NCBI GenBank assembly: GCA_914767885.1
Contig: CAJZBQ010000013.1
Span: 620,001-684,000, forward strand
DNA length: 64,000 nt
Source: Blepharisma stoltei
Taxonomy: Eukaryota; Ciliophora; Heterotrichea; Heterotrichida; Blepharismidae
Reading direction: 5' to 3'
Numbering within the stretch: position 1 is the first letter of the stretch; each line of letters starts with the position of its first letter. Below the pieces are notes generated by a model. That model searched no databases and was not told the DNA's origin. It saw only the letters and a program-made list of their open reading frames with translations. This document shows positions 22,650 through 34,399 of the stretch, one piece after another. The position numbers and the translations under genes were made by a program.

Positions 22650-25175
22650 TTATTTATCCAAAAAACGAAAACTTTTCCAATATTTTGTTCTAATTAAAGT
22701 GGGGAGTAAGAAAGTTGTATCAGAGCATATCGAAAGTCCTATATAAGAATTCGAAATTTTTGATGGAGAAACCAATGGCATTTCATTTTTATTAGTATTT
22801 AATTTCATTTCAGTTTGGTCAGATGCTAATTCTGTATTAATCATTAAGCTTTCAAATCTCTTATGATTTCCAAAACTTTTAAATCTTTCACTAAATGTAC
22901 CTACCCTTCTATGAGTTTTTGATTTATCTTCTCTGGGCGATATTGGAGAATTAAAAATTATATCGTCAGCTAATATTTTTTGCTTTCTTGGAGGTGATTT
23001 TGTCTTATTTTGCTCAGAAGTTACTTGTGGGACATGGCTTATGTTTTTATACATGTTATAATTAAATATAGAAGCAGATTTAACAGCTCTGGAAGCAGCA
23101 GATAAAAGTTGCTGGAGTGTTGTAGCTTTTTGGAGGTTATTCGTATAAAATAATGAAGGGTCTGGAATAGGAGGTAAGACTTGTGCAAGGCATTTTAGCA
23201 GTGTGATCGCTTTAGCTGGCTTATCCACAAGCACTAAGATTTTTGCATAAATTATATGTGCTTGCATTCATACAAAAGTTGGAATTTGATTGTTTTTGCA
23301 TTTCAGCACCATTTCTTTTCCAACCATTTTCATAAACTGATAATCACCTATAATTTTCAAGTACTTCATCAATTGAAAGTATCCAATCATTCTTCCATTA
23401 GACCACTTTACCGAGTTTTGGAGTAACTTAATTGACTCTTTTTGGTTTCCTTCACACCATAATATTTTTGCTATTAAAAGCTCTCCATACTGTTTTTGGA
23501 AACTTTTAACATCTTCACATAGAGATTTGCAGTTATTTATTTCTTCATCACTCATTTGTGCACTCAAGGATTTTTCAATGGTTTCATAAGCCATCATACT
23601 TTCATTTATGCTTCGGACATGGTCTTTCATTTCTGTCACTTTTTTCATCTCCGAGGTTTCCAAATATTTTAATGAATTTTTCATAGCGTAAAATTCTTCA
23701 ACACTCTGCCTTACAGTTCTATAGGCTTTTGCGAGCCAAAAATAAATGGATCCATATCTAAACTCATCACATAGTTTAATGGATTCTTCTAATGCTCCTA
23801 TAGCTGAGCCTATGCAAGTGTAATCTTGAGCCTTAACTATTAGTTTTCCATATTGGTATAATAAAACTGTATAGTTAGGATAATCAAGATAATGCTGCTG
23901 AAGCACTTGGAAGCATTCTCTGAATTTATTTTGTCGGAAAAGTGTTTTTGCATATCTAATACATAGAATTATGTTGTAGTACAAATTTTCTGAAGCAGAA
24001 ATATAAGAAAATGCAATGGCTGCAATTTCTTCAGCACCATCATATTGGTGACTTTTATAGTAATGCTCCCACAGTCTTACATACGCTTCTGGCCGAAATG
24101 GATAAATCTGTATTAAAGCTTTGAGGACTTCTTTTGCCTTAGAAATTTGATTTTCTCTCATAAAAATTTCACTTCATGCTAGCTCACCCTCCGTGAGCGA
24201 ATAAAAAAATTTTTTTGATTATGGAGGGAGCTATTTTATTTTAAATATTATATAAGATTCTATAGTAAAATTTTGTTTCAAAATTTTAAAAAAATTGCAA
24301 AAATTGAAAATTAAAAAATTTTGTAAAATTTATGTTTTTAATGCAAGCTTTTAAAAGAATTAGCTAGATATTTAATTATACTAATTATCACTTGTATATC
24401 AAAATATTTTTCATAAAAATTTTTTGTTCACTCACGGAGGGTGGGTTTATACTCAAAAAATAGGGATTTTTCAATGATTTTGTTCGCTCGCGGAGGGGGG
24501 GATTAAGTAGCCATAGTATAGATCAATATCTTTGATTTTTGTAGCATAAAATTGAGGCAATTCGATTTCTTTGGCTGGATCTAATAAATCTGTAAATGAT
24601 AAATTGAGCAATCCTCATAAAGTTTCAATTTTTTCTATGCAAGAATCTAAGAGAGATTTACATGTCAATGCTTCGCCTTTGGTAGTGCAAAATGATTTAG
24701 ATTGAACCAATGAGTACCAAATTTTATATATATCGTCACTATGATTGAGCTTTGCTGCTTCTTTTAAATGAAAAATAGCTTTATCCATTCTTCCTAGATA
24801 AGTGTACAATTTTCCTAAACCAAAATGAGCTTCGTGGCAATCTGAAATTTTCGACAGCAAATTTGAGAAAATTTTATGAGTCTGTGAGATTTCATGATCT
24901 GGAATTATATCGCGAATAGATTTCCCAGATACTATATATAGCATAAAACATGAGGCTGGCTCAAGTTTTACTTTATTAAGCGAAAATTCTTGAATGCTTT
25001 CTCTGAAGATTTCTTCTTTTATATCATCACCATTATCTGGAATATATTCTGGATCTTCAGAATCTGAAAAAAGAACTTCGGCGACATCAGTAGATTGATG
25101 CCTTAGCCGCTTAGCTTTAGATATCATTGTACGATTTTTTTTTGCATATTCGGACATGAGGGAGAGGATTTTCAT
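22650..25175 (-). CDS. TPR-repeat protein, split by a MITE
   Basis: 733 aa after removing the MITE at 24180-24503 (324 nt). TGA is Trp at 23268-23270 and in three other places. Residues about 40-65 are acidic (SDSEDPEYIPDNGDD); TPR units follow (ISDCHEAHFGLGKLYTYLGRMDKAIFHLKEA; MRENQISKAKEVLKALIQIYPFRPEAYVRLWEHYYK). The joined sequence GYLAWSEIFMRE across the MITE is in frame. An acidic N-terminus followed by TPRs recalls TFIIIC subunit GTF3C3/tau131, and APC/C TPR subunits are an alternative; neither can be confirmed by eye. Stop TAA at 22650-22652, though a further exon may exist (22097-22378). Confidence 0.75.
24180..24503. mobile_element. MITE, GTGAGCGAAC family, in TPR exon (324 bp)
   Basis: TA at 24180-24181 and 24504-24505. 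Ends TAGCTCACCCTCCGTGAGCG and CGCTCGCGGAGGGGGGATTA; a degenerate left hairpin and the internal CTCACGGAGGGTGGG copy near 24432. Removal restores TPR coding. Confidence 0.9.
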
Positions 25176-25195
25176 TTAACTTTCTTTCTTCTTGG

Positions 25196-25520
25196 CTTAA
25201 ACTTAGCTAAGATTATAAGAGAAGCTCCCTGTAGGCTTGAGGGCTAGGCTATATTCATCTCCATAACACTCCATCACTTGCTTGCTAGTTGTTACAATCA
25301 AGGACCACTCGTGTGCTAGAGAACTGGGTCATCATGTCGTACATCAATGGGGCTCTGCTTCCAGAAAATTAGATTTTCGAATTTTCTGCTCACCTGTAAA
25401 CCAAAGTGAAATCTCAAAGCCGAGGATGCAAGACCTGTATCGCGCTGGGAAATGCTCCCGATTGGTCAGGAGGAACCCACTGGTGCTGCTGGGAATTCCC
25501 TTTCAAAGAGGTAAAATCTT
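25196..25520 (-). mobile_element. Family A retroelement fragment (R4)
   Basis: GC-rich segment with blocks shared with R7 and R10 (CCGATTGGTCAGGAGG, CTGCTGGGAATTCCCTTTC, GAGGTAAAA). Its tail side is AAACTTAGC-like at the left. The flanking duplication is unclear (perhaps TCTTGG), so boundaries are approximate. Confidence 0.6.
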
Positions 25521-25709
25521 GGTGTGGATAAAGAGGTGGATTAATTCACTCTTCACTTTAATGTATGATCTTTCTTTTTGGCAGCAGTCTTCAGGAAGCT
25601 CTAAAAAACTTTCTATTAAAACGTTTTTTTCTGTATCTGTTTCGTAGAAAAGAGGACCATCTTTGTCTATTTGAAAAGTTTTGACACTAGAGCTATCTTC
25701 TTGAGACAT
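25503..25709 (-). CDS. Short coding fragment upstream of the TPR gene
   Basis: ATG at 25707-25709 opens about 60 residues with coding character (SSSVKTFQIDKDGPLFYET and LELPEDCCQKERSYIKVKSE). The frame then runs into R4. It may be a small gene or the true 5' exon of the TPR gene; every TA junction I tried leaves TAA just before the ATG at 25175. Unknown function. Confidence 0.4.
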   Translation of the reverse strand: MSQEDSSSVKTFQIDKDGPLFYETDTEKNVLIESFLELPEDCCQKERSYIKVKSELIHLFIHTKILPL

Positions 25710-27189
25710 TTTTAAGGCAAATTAAACTGACTATAAAGATATTTATTTTACGTTTATTTCGAAAATTAAGTAAGCATTTGAAGTTTGCAAGCTGGTTATA
25801 TTAGTTTGGATGAGTTTTCTATTCTTGTTCTTATAATATCTGAGATCAAGGAATAGTTAAATTTATAATTTATAATTTAGCTTTAAATAATAAAACTCTA
25901 TAATGAAGCTAGCTCTGCAATATTTTTGTTTTAAGCTCAAAAAACAATGCACTTTAAGCTTATAAATAAAAATTTTAATTTTTTCTTATTTCTTTTTCTA
26001 ATAGCTTCTATCAAGCATTAAAATTCATATCCATACTGATTATATGTGAGCTTAGATATATTGACAGTATAATTATAAAAGATATCTGCCCATTCTATTT
26101 AAATAAAAAGCTACTACTTTTTCTGAATTTTAAAATTCTTATGAAAATACTAATTCGCGATTTAGCTGCAATGTATCATCGTGGTATTTATATGTTGATT
26201 TAAAATATAATCTGAATTAGCATTATTTAGACCATAAAATTAAAAAATGCTCTGATATTAGGGATAATTTTTATTTTTATTGACTTTCCATCTAAGCTAA
26301 ATTATTTTATTTCCCATTTCTAGCTAAATTTAGTTACATAAAAAAGACATAGCTAATGCTTATTGTTTGAGACCAAAAGTTTAATTTTAAGAAAAATTCA
26401 ATAAGAAATTATTTAAAATTTAGATGCAATTATGATATCTAAATATTTATTGATTAAAAATATTTATTGATTAAAAATATTTATTTTTAAGCCTATTAGC
26501 TACTAAATAATTTCTTATTTATCTCCATATTTTCACTTTCAATAAAATTAAAATTTTAATTATTTAATTCGCCAATTGTCCAAACATCGCATTAAGCTTT
26601 TTTAGTAGAATTTGGATTTATTTGCATCTTTTCCTAGATTTTATATTTGTCTGATACAAATTATCTCTGCATTTTCTTTGAAATCCTCCAAATAAGCCAC
26701 TGCCTAGCGTTTGGCATAGCATCTGTACTTGACTTAGCTCTTTCTTAATTTCAAAGCTGCATGGTTTAACTCAATAAAAGAGCATTTTTTATTAATTTTT
26801 CAAATAATCTAATTGCTTTCTAAAGTAATTAGTATTGATTAATCTTTTATCTGCAAGATATATGATATAAATTTTATCAACTTGAAACTCTAATCACAGC
26901 AATTTTATGATGAACAATCAAATAAAATCAGTGTTTCTGATAATCGAAACTTGCACGGTTATTGAATTCTGTTAAAAATGGCCAAAGGTAACTTTCCAAT
27001 GCAACAAATGGCCGCTTAAATAGGATTAAGCAAATGTAGCGGCTTTTATATTAAACAATACTCTTTAATTTAACTTTATAAACCGAACACTTTGATATAG
27101 CAAATTAACTTAAATAGAATTTAAAAATTAAACTAAAGCTTTTTATGTTGAAGGCGATAAGATACCTTCTTTACTCATCTCTTCACAAA
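25710..27189. other. 1.5 kb AT-rich gene-free stretch
   Basis: No coding frame. Two features stand out: a triplicated TATTTATTGATTAAAAA block near 26440-26490, and a relatively GC-rich segment at about 26940-27045 with a possible stem (GCCGCTT and AGCGGC at 27010-27043) that could be a structured RNA. Confidence 0.5.
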
Positions 27190-27534
27190 TTACATCCTTT
27201 CTGAATTTTTTGCAAAATTAATTTTCTTTAACAAGCTTCTTTCTAAGACGAGCTCCTCTTTAAGTCCAACGCTACAGTTAACCAATGATTTTGCCTCTCT
27301 ACTAATTTTCTCTTGCATTGAAGAGATCAGGTTACTCTCAGACTGAAGTTCTTCAATTTCTTTTGCTGAAGTGGTCAGAAAATTTTTACTCTCATTTATG
27401 ACCTCATAAAGCTCTTCGAAAAATTTCCCGGTTAAACTGTCAACAATGCCAGGTATTTGGCTGGGTGTGAATTGATTCATCTGAGCTGCTATTTGTCTTG
27501 GCAACAAAATTTTTGAGTTGAAATCTGTATTCAT
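27190..27534 (-). CDS. Small coiled-coil protein (114 aa)
   Basis: ATG at 27532-27534, TAA at 27190-27192. After a short N-terminus the chain is almost all helix with heptads (ESKNFLTTSAKEIEELQ, LKEELVLERSLLKKI). A 15-nt GT..AG at the stop (GTAATTTGTGAAGAG) could be an intron that adds about 16 residues. No family recognised; size and helix content resemble small subunits of tethering or BLOC-type complexes, which is only a guess. Confidence 0.6.
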   Translation of the reverse strand: MNTDFNSKILLPRQIAAQMNQFTPSQIPGIVDSLTGKFFEELYEVINESKNFLTTSAKEIEELQSESNLISSMQEKISREAKSLVNCSVGLKEELVLERSLLKKINFAKNSERM

Positions 27535-27820
27535 GGCTATGTATTTATAAAAATTATGACCACTAAGTTGCTATTAAAAATGAGTTTTGAAAATTGATAA
27601 AAATAAGCTTAAAGAGATTTAAAAAGAAGAGGCTATGAGGGTAAAAATTTACAATGTAATAAAAATAATTAGAAGCTTCCAAGCGTAAAGGAATTGTAAC
27701 CTGCTAAAATAATCTTCCAAAATATTATTATAAAATTCATGATATTTATCATGGAGACAACATCAATTTATTTGATAATTTTATATAATAAATTATGATA
27801 TTTCACAAAATAATGCTTAT

Positions 27821-30800
27821 CTATCTAATGTTAAATCTTTGCACTAAATTCTCGACATAATAATATTTCCTCCCTCCATCCATTTCTTTCCAAGTTTTTG
27901 AGTTAATTTGAACTACCTTAATCCCTCCCAACTTTTCTAACTGATCCTTGATAACTTTCGACATAAATACAGTCCCGACTTCCTCTCCATTTTCATTATA
28001 CACCATATCTCCTTCCTGATTATATATAATTCCAACTTTTGCAGAATTAAATAATAAATCCGGCTTCCATTTAGTAACTGCATCTTTCTCACTTTCTTCC
28101 ATAGTAAAATTCCTAATCTTTCATATTTGACCCAAGATCTGAACAAATTTCATCTTAAAATCATAAATATCATCAGAATTTTTTCTATCTAAATAAAAAG
28201 TATCAACAGCCTGCAGACAAGTTTCTGTGTGTTCAAGGTTTAAAATATTTAAAATTGCATGGATTTTGCAATTAAATAATACTTCGTGAAAAGGCATTTG
28301 AGGTTTCTCTGAATAACTAAGCTCTTTTGATGATTTTGAAGCATCATTCGAGATAATAAATCTTGGTTCTAGCACTGTGCTATATAAAAATGGTCTATAA
28401 CACATCAGCTGTGATTTTGGGTTCAAAAAAATTTCATCTGTGCGATTTCTTGTATTAAATCTGTCAATAAATCTTTCCTTAATAGCACTTGGAACTGTAG
28501 AAAAAATTTCTGGATTTCTAGAGTGCACAAACAAATAGTTAACTAAGGAGTCAAAAGAAATATACTGCCACAAGCGATATCGATCTATTATAGAGTTAAC
28601 AGAGTTCACAACATTTGTAGAAAAACCAATAACTGATAAAGAGCTTAACATTTGCGAAATTATAGATAATAGGTCCCTTTCTTCTTTTACCCTTGGTAAA
28701 AGGCTTATATATTTGTTATAGACTGAAGGGATAAAGAGCCTATGCTGGGCTAGACCTTCAAGAATATGAACATTTTTAATTGACGGGTAAATATTTTCAT
28801 ATTTCGTGGCAAGCGCTTTTCTCACTTCGTTGCTTTCAGAGAAATCAATTAAGCGTGTAAGCTCAGATCCCACTTTGAGCTCAATTGCTTCTAGCTTTTT
28901 CTTTAAAGGTTTATCTATTTGGCTCCATTTAGACCTTAGCAGAGAGCCAAGCATGAGCAGTTCTTTATCAGATAAATCATCCATGTAATAAGAAAAGCAT
29001 TTAGAGATTGCTATTAAATCTACTGGAAGAGATGAAGACCTGCATAGTACGTTTAGAAATTCTTTCATGAGAGAAATTGGGAATTTTGGCTCTGATTCGT
29101 CAATATAACTCAAATTTGGTGTACCAAGTGAAAATAGGTCATTTCTTTCAGCTTTGCTTAGCATTATTAGAGTCTTTATAAGGATTTCTCCCCATAGACT
29201 TTGGACATCTACATTATAAATCATCTCATTTAATGCATCAAATGTTGGGGTATGGCTTAGATTGTAAGCAATCCCTAATGTAAAAGGCCCTTGCTCTTTT
29301 ATAAACTTGCCTATAATTATTTTGATATTTTGGATTGAGATATATAGATCTGTACTATCAGGGGCCAATTCAGGGAAAACACAAGAAAAATAATAGGCGG
29401 CTTCATGGGCTTTAAGATTTTCCTGCAAAATTATGAGCCCTTTTTCTACAACCTCAATTTTTTGTAAGTTTGTAAGTTTGTTTCGATACTTTCACAAAAT
29501 TCTAGCATAAGGTTGGATCGATTCGGTTGTTTGAGGGCGCAAAAGAATTTCAGCAGAAGGAATTTCTTTGCATAGATTTGATGAGTAATATCGATACAAA
29601 GCACCACAGTATGGAGAAACAACTTCTAAAATGTCAACTATATTTCTTGCAAGTTGAATTTTTAATCTGGATTGGACTTGCACAATAGATTGAATTTGAT
29701 AATTAAAAATTGGCTTCTCTTTGGATAGTTTTACAATAATGTCTAAAATTTGCGATAAATAAATTTGATTGTCTGCTCAAACGGAATCATTTTTATTGTA
29801 CTTTGACATTTCTTCCAAAAGTTTATACAATAAAGCCTCGTCCACAAGATGGGGTAAATACGCAACGGTAAGTCTCAGTGCTGAAATTAAATCTATATTT
29901 TCTTTGGTTTCCAAGCACATTTTAAACAAATTAATCCTCGATACCAGCTGAGAAAAAATTTTTTTATCATGCAAGAAATACACAAAATCTGCATATAAAG
30001 AAATCCCATATTGATCTGTTAAATTTTTTGCTAGGCTAAAGCTTTCTATTAGAGATTTTCCAAAATTTTCAGACAGTTTTTCTTGTTGTGCAAGAATTTT
30101 CCCAAAGTTGAAATATTGCGCCGCATCAATATTATATAAATAATTTTTAGGAATTGTATCAAGTTCTAATAACAAACTTAGTGGAATAGGAGCTCCAATT
30201 CTATGTATTGAGCTTAAGGTTTGTAGGCTTCTCTCGAAAGCTACTTTTACATCGTTATGGAAGAGTGCAGATATAATTTTGTCCACAATTTCTTTATGCT
30301 CAGCATAGCAATTTTTTTGAAAAGAGTCTAAAATTGCTAAAAGCTCGCTATGAGAATATTTTTCTACATTTTGTATTTTTCCTGGAACAATCATTCTTAG
30401 TTCGTTCAATAAATCCTCAATTTCTGGATCTTTACTTAATTTTGAAAAAATATCTATGGCATTTCCTAGCTCATAAGCTTTTAAGTCATTTGATCTAAGC
30501 TTGACCTGTTTAATCAAATCTGCCAAACTTTCTGTGTCAATTTTTTCAGAATTTTGTTTAAAGCTTTTATCGAAATACCCTAGCAAAATATATAGAGATT
30601 TTGTTAAAATATACAGCTGCTCTCCATTCATTGATCTTAAATTTGTAAAAAGGATATTTCAAATTCCCTCTAATGATTGTTTTTCAGAAAATCTTAAAAA
30701 ATTCACATCAGATTGAGGGATTTGAAAAATTGTGGAAATTTTTTCAAGAGCTTGACAAATTTCGTTAACTGTCACATTGAGAGGGTTTTCTGTAACTTTT

Positions 30801-31189
30801 TGGTGCAAAATTACTAAATTTGCCAAGTTGCTTGTATCTACATGTTCATCTTCCAAAGCATCTGACAAAATATCTAGCAATTGCTTTTTTGTGTATTTGG
30901 CTTGAATTTCTTGTTTAGGCCTTCGCTTAAGTATTTCTCCTATTAAAAACTCTTTAGATAGCCCAGCTAAGAAGTGATTGCTTTCCTCTTCTTTAAGTTC
31001 ATGTGCATATTTGATTTCTTGTCGCATTACTTCTATTTCTTTAGCTTTTTTACTGTCATCTAATTCAAGCTTCTTTAGGATTTCATTCCTTGTGCCAGTA
31101 CGGGGTAAGCTTCTTCTAGTTAATTCATCACGAAGCTGAAGCATACTCATAGCGCTCCATTTCTCAATAGAAAAGAAGCGTCTTATCAT
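27821..31189 (-). CDS. SAP-domain protein with probable RAP C-terminus
   Basis: A single frame of 1122 codons, open only if six or so TGA codons are Trp (for example at 28121, 29492, 29777 and 30659). The N-terminus MIRRFFSIEKW is basic and amphipathic, like a mitochondrial presequence. Residues about 15-45 (LQLRDELTRRSLPRTGTRNE) match the SAP nucleic-acid-binding motif. The middle is helical repeats. The last about 70 residues (QLEKLGGIKVVQINSKTW, then KYYYVENLVQRF) look like a RAP domain. Proteins with helical repeats and a RAP domain act in mitochondrial or plastid RNA processing, so a mitochondrial RNA role is likely. It is divergent from Derlin with about 100 nt between starts. Confidence 0.75.
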
Positions 31190-31290
31190 AATTTATTTAT
31201 AAATTTGAGAGGCAGGAATTTAATATGGCATGAAGAAATTTAGGGACTTTATGAAGTAATTAAAATAAGCTATGGGATTATAATTCATAA

Positions 31291-31905
31291 ATGGAAGAAC
31301 TTTTAAGAAACATTCCCCCAGTAACAAAAGTCATGATTGCCTCAACTATTTTACTTTCAGCAATTACTTCAATGAATTTCGTGAACCCAAGGACAATGCT
31401 ATTTGATATGGCTTTTATTAAAAATAAATTCCAGGTCTGAAGAGTCTTTACAAGTTTATTTTATTATGGAAATTTCAGTGTTTACACCTTTATCCGTGTG
31501 ATGCTTTTATATCAAAACTCCAGAAGCCTTGAGCAAAATATGACAAGAGTGGATTATCTATATTTTGTAATAGTGACTTATATGTTTTTGCTTCTTTGTG
31601 CACCTATTTTTCATCTTAGGTACTTATCGGATGGATTATTTATGGCAATTACTTATCTTTATAGCAAGCGAAATCGATATGGAAGATTCCATCTTATGTG
31701 GATTCCTATAGCAATTTCTACAACTTATATGCCGTGGGTTTTACTTTTGCTTAACTTTGACTCTGCAAGCATTATAGGGATTGCTATAGGTCATATTTAT
31801 TACTTTTTCGAAGATATTTTCCCTAGATTAAGAAGTGGAATAGGATTTCGGCTATTTAAAGCTCCTGACACAATTGAAAGACTAATACACTATTTCGGCG
31901 GATAA
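31291..31905 (+). CDS. DERL: Derlin (ER-associated degradation membrane protein)
   Basis: 204 aa, no introns. The start MEELLRNIPPVTKVMIAST and the segment NPRTMLFD are typical of Der1. The TGA at 31438-31440 encodes the Trp of the conserved WR motif (FQVWRVFTSLFYYGNF), strong evidence for the code. Four or more hydrophobic helices follow. Derlins are inactive rhomboids that help retrotranslocate misfolded ER proteins to the cytosol with p97/CDC48. The family assignment is firm; which Derlin paralogue cannot be told. Confidence 0.93.
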
Positions 31906-31917
31906 TTTTAAAATAAT

Positions 31918-32765
31918 TTATACATGTGATGTTCTCAGTCTTTTGGTCCTTCTCCTAATCATTTTTCTATTGAAAGTTTTTTCGAATTCAGCAAGCTTGT
32001 CATTATAGTCCCAGGCTTTAATTTGCATATCCCAAATCTTTTCTTGCATCATTTGGTTTTGTATGGCATCTTCTTCTGCTTTTTTGATTTCATCTTTTTT
32101 GCGTTTGATAAGTCTTCTGGCAATATTCGATCATGTTATTGTCCCTAGAGTGTAAATTCTCAATTGCGTTTGTAATCGAAAAGCTGGGTAGCCTAAGTAA
32201 GGAACCTCTCTGACTAGTCTCACAAATTCAACTAAACTAGAAATTACGTCAGCTTATAGAATCTGACCTCTGAGTTTCGAAAAGCTCAACTGCTTTCATG
32301 TAATTATTAGGGAAAATCATTTTCCCATCTCTCTCTGCTCGCAAAAAAAGCATGATTTCTTCTTTGTTGATGGTCCCATTTCGATTTTCGTCAATGCATT
32401 GAAAGACAACTGAGGGAGATCTTACATTTCAAAATCTGCGGAGGAGTTAGTAAACAATATTTTGCGATGCTTCTTACAAATTCGACAAAGGAAAGACGAT
32501 CACCTTGCTCTTTTTCTAAATCAGAAATGTATTCAATTAGATAAGGAGCTATGACTGAGTTAGGCCGCTCTTTTATTAATCGAAATATTTCAACTACACT
32601 TACTGTTCCTGAGTCGCTAAATGAATTTTACTCAGTATCAATGACATGATAAATATGCCAAAGTTTCCGTATTTCTGATTGAGTTAAGCAAAACTTTTCA
32701 ACGACATCGTGAACTTTCTGATCTATTTCGAGCTTTGGTATAATTTTTGAATTTCTACACCCCAT
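31918..32765 (-). CDS. EF-hand protein with three 15-16-nt introns
   Basis: 266 aa after removing introns at 32617-32631 (15 nt), 32410-32425 (16 nt) and 32232-32247 (16 nt), all GT..AG. Without them no frame survives. The N-terminus MGCRNSK suggests myristoylation and palmitoylation. Two EF loops are visible: DTDDSGTVSVVE (about residues 45-56) and DENRNGTINKEE (about 120). Arrangement resembles calcineurin-B-like or calcium-sensor proteins, followed by a Lys-rich coiled-coil tail of about 90 residues that those do not have. Two TGA codons encode Trp. Its 3' end converges on Derlin (stops 13 nt apart). Confidence 0.88.
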
Positions 32766-33090
32766 GATAAAGAATTATCTATTTTTTATCAAATTTCTCC
32801 TCAACGCTTTTTAGCGATTATCAACAAAACATTTTCCTATGAAAATTGAAATAATATTTTCAACTACTTCTTGCTGAATCTTATTAAATTTTTCTTTTAA
32901 TTTTAAATCCTCGCATTTAACTTTGGTCTTCGGGCCTGAAAATCTGATTAAAATATGCCTGAAATTTAGTTACCCAAAATATCGATTTTATGTAATTTTT
33001 ATAGGTAAGACCACAAACATTTCTTTAGGTAGAGCCATTTCTTAACCATAAACTTTAAACAAGATATAGAACAGCGAAATCTGAAATCAC

Positions 33091-33691
33091 ATGAAACAAC
33101 CCGACACTATGCATTCTCCTGCTCGAGGCAGAAAACTCAACAACCTTCACATCAGTCGAAAATCCATAAAATCAAATCAATTTCATTCCAACAAAAAATC
33201 CAAGCCTAACTCTCAGTCGGTAGCACAAAATCAGTATTCAACCTTTCCGCCTAAGGCTCCTCATAACACAACGCAGTACATCATCGACCAACATCAGACT
33301 GCTGAATATGACCCATCAGATCTCTTGGGATCTATGCTAAATCTTAAGTGCTTACTCCCCTCCGTGGGAGAATAATAAAAATTTATATATAACATTTTTT
33401 TAAAAAATAAAAAAAATCCAAATTCGCAAAAATTGAAGCAAATATTTTATTTAATTTGTAGAATTTTATTTTTAAAATGCAATATTTAATTTGTTTAAAA
33501 TTAAACAGAATTACTAGAGATTTCATTATACTAGCAATCACAACAATCACTTATATAAAAAAAAATTTTTATAAAAAATATTTATATTATTTTTGTTCGC
33601 TCACGGAGGATTAGTTTTTGGGCAAAATTAGGGCTTTTTTTTTAATTTTTTTTTTCACTTACGGAGGGGGTTGGGAGAGTTAGAACTCTAA
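33091..33691 (+). CDS. Small basic protein (90 aa) whose last codons lie past a MITE
   Basis: ATG at 33091. The frame enters a MITE at 33353; joining TA to TA (33353-33354, 33681-33682) gives KCLEL and TAA at 33689-33691. The protein is Lys, Ser, Asn and Gln-rich with no recognised domain. Without excision the protein would end in MITE-derived residues. Confidence 0.6.
33353..33680. mobile_element. MITE, GTGAGCGAAC family (328 bp)
   Basis: TTA-bounded; ends TTACTCCCCTCCGTGGGAG and CTTACGGAGGGGGTTGGGAG; core block shared with other copies; second internal motif GTTCGCTCACGGAGGA near 33596. Confidence 0.88.
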
Positions 33692-33774
33692 TTAATTATT
33701 TACTGGGAACTAAATTTAATTATAAATTATTTTTATGACTGAAATAAATAGCTGATAATAAAGTTATTCTTTGA

Positions 33775-33847
33775 GGCTCCGTGGCGCAACGGATAGCGCA
33801 CCAGACTTCTAATCTGGGGGTTGTGGGTTCAAATCCCACCGGAGTCG
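33775..33847 (+). tRNA. tRNA-Arg (anticodon UCU)
   Basis: 73-nt cloverleaf. The acceptor GGCTCCG pairs with CGGAGTC (one G-U pair), the anticodon stem CCAGA/TCTGG holds the loop CTTCTAA with anticodon TCT, and the T arm is GTGGG-TTCAAAT-CCCAC. Discriminator G. A T5 run at 33848-33852 is a likely RNA polymerase III terminator. The A-box GTGGCGCAACGG and B-box GGTTCAAATCC are intact. It reads AGA codons, common in AT-rich genomes. Confidence 0.97.
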
Positions 33848-33852
33848 TTTTT

Positions 33853-34399
33853 GGACTGGAGAAAGTTTCGATATTTTAATGGCAAATATTTTAGGTTTCT
33901 TTTGAATATTGACAATTAGTTGACTGTAACATTAATTATGCATGAAAAGATGCATTTTTCAACCAAATTTTTAATAAATAAAATTTTTGATGCCTATTCT
34001 GAAACTCAAAGATGGAAGAGAAAAGTTATCAGTATAATTATGATGGGATTTATTAGGATGAAAGAGGAGAAATAGATTAAATTTTAGCCAATTTAATTGA
34101 GACATTAGACTTTATATAACAATTAGCAGTTTAATAAATTTTAGTAAGAAAAGTAAAGAAAAATTAATTTAAACTCCAGAAATATCAATAAATTAATTTT
34201 AAAAATATAATATTTTTATGAATCAGTGATAAGGTAATAAATAATAAAGTTGTAAATTTAGTTTATAAAACAGTTATTTTTATTTCAATTTTGAGAATCG
34301 CCCAAATTTCCTATTTTTAGATGCGCTGTTCTAGAATTGTTTCTCCCACATATTTACGAAAAAATTATTGAATTTTTCATGATTTCTAGTCACACATAA
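33853..34399. other. AT-rich spacer between tRNA and P4-ATPase
   Basis: Nothing recognised; presumably holds the ATPase promoter. Confidence 0.4.

Noticed and set aside
27821-31189. Several separate small genes in a row on the minus strand
   Set aside because: They are all in the same frame and separated only by TGA codons; this is one gene.
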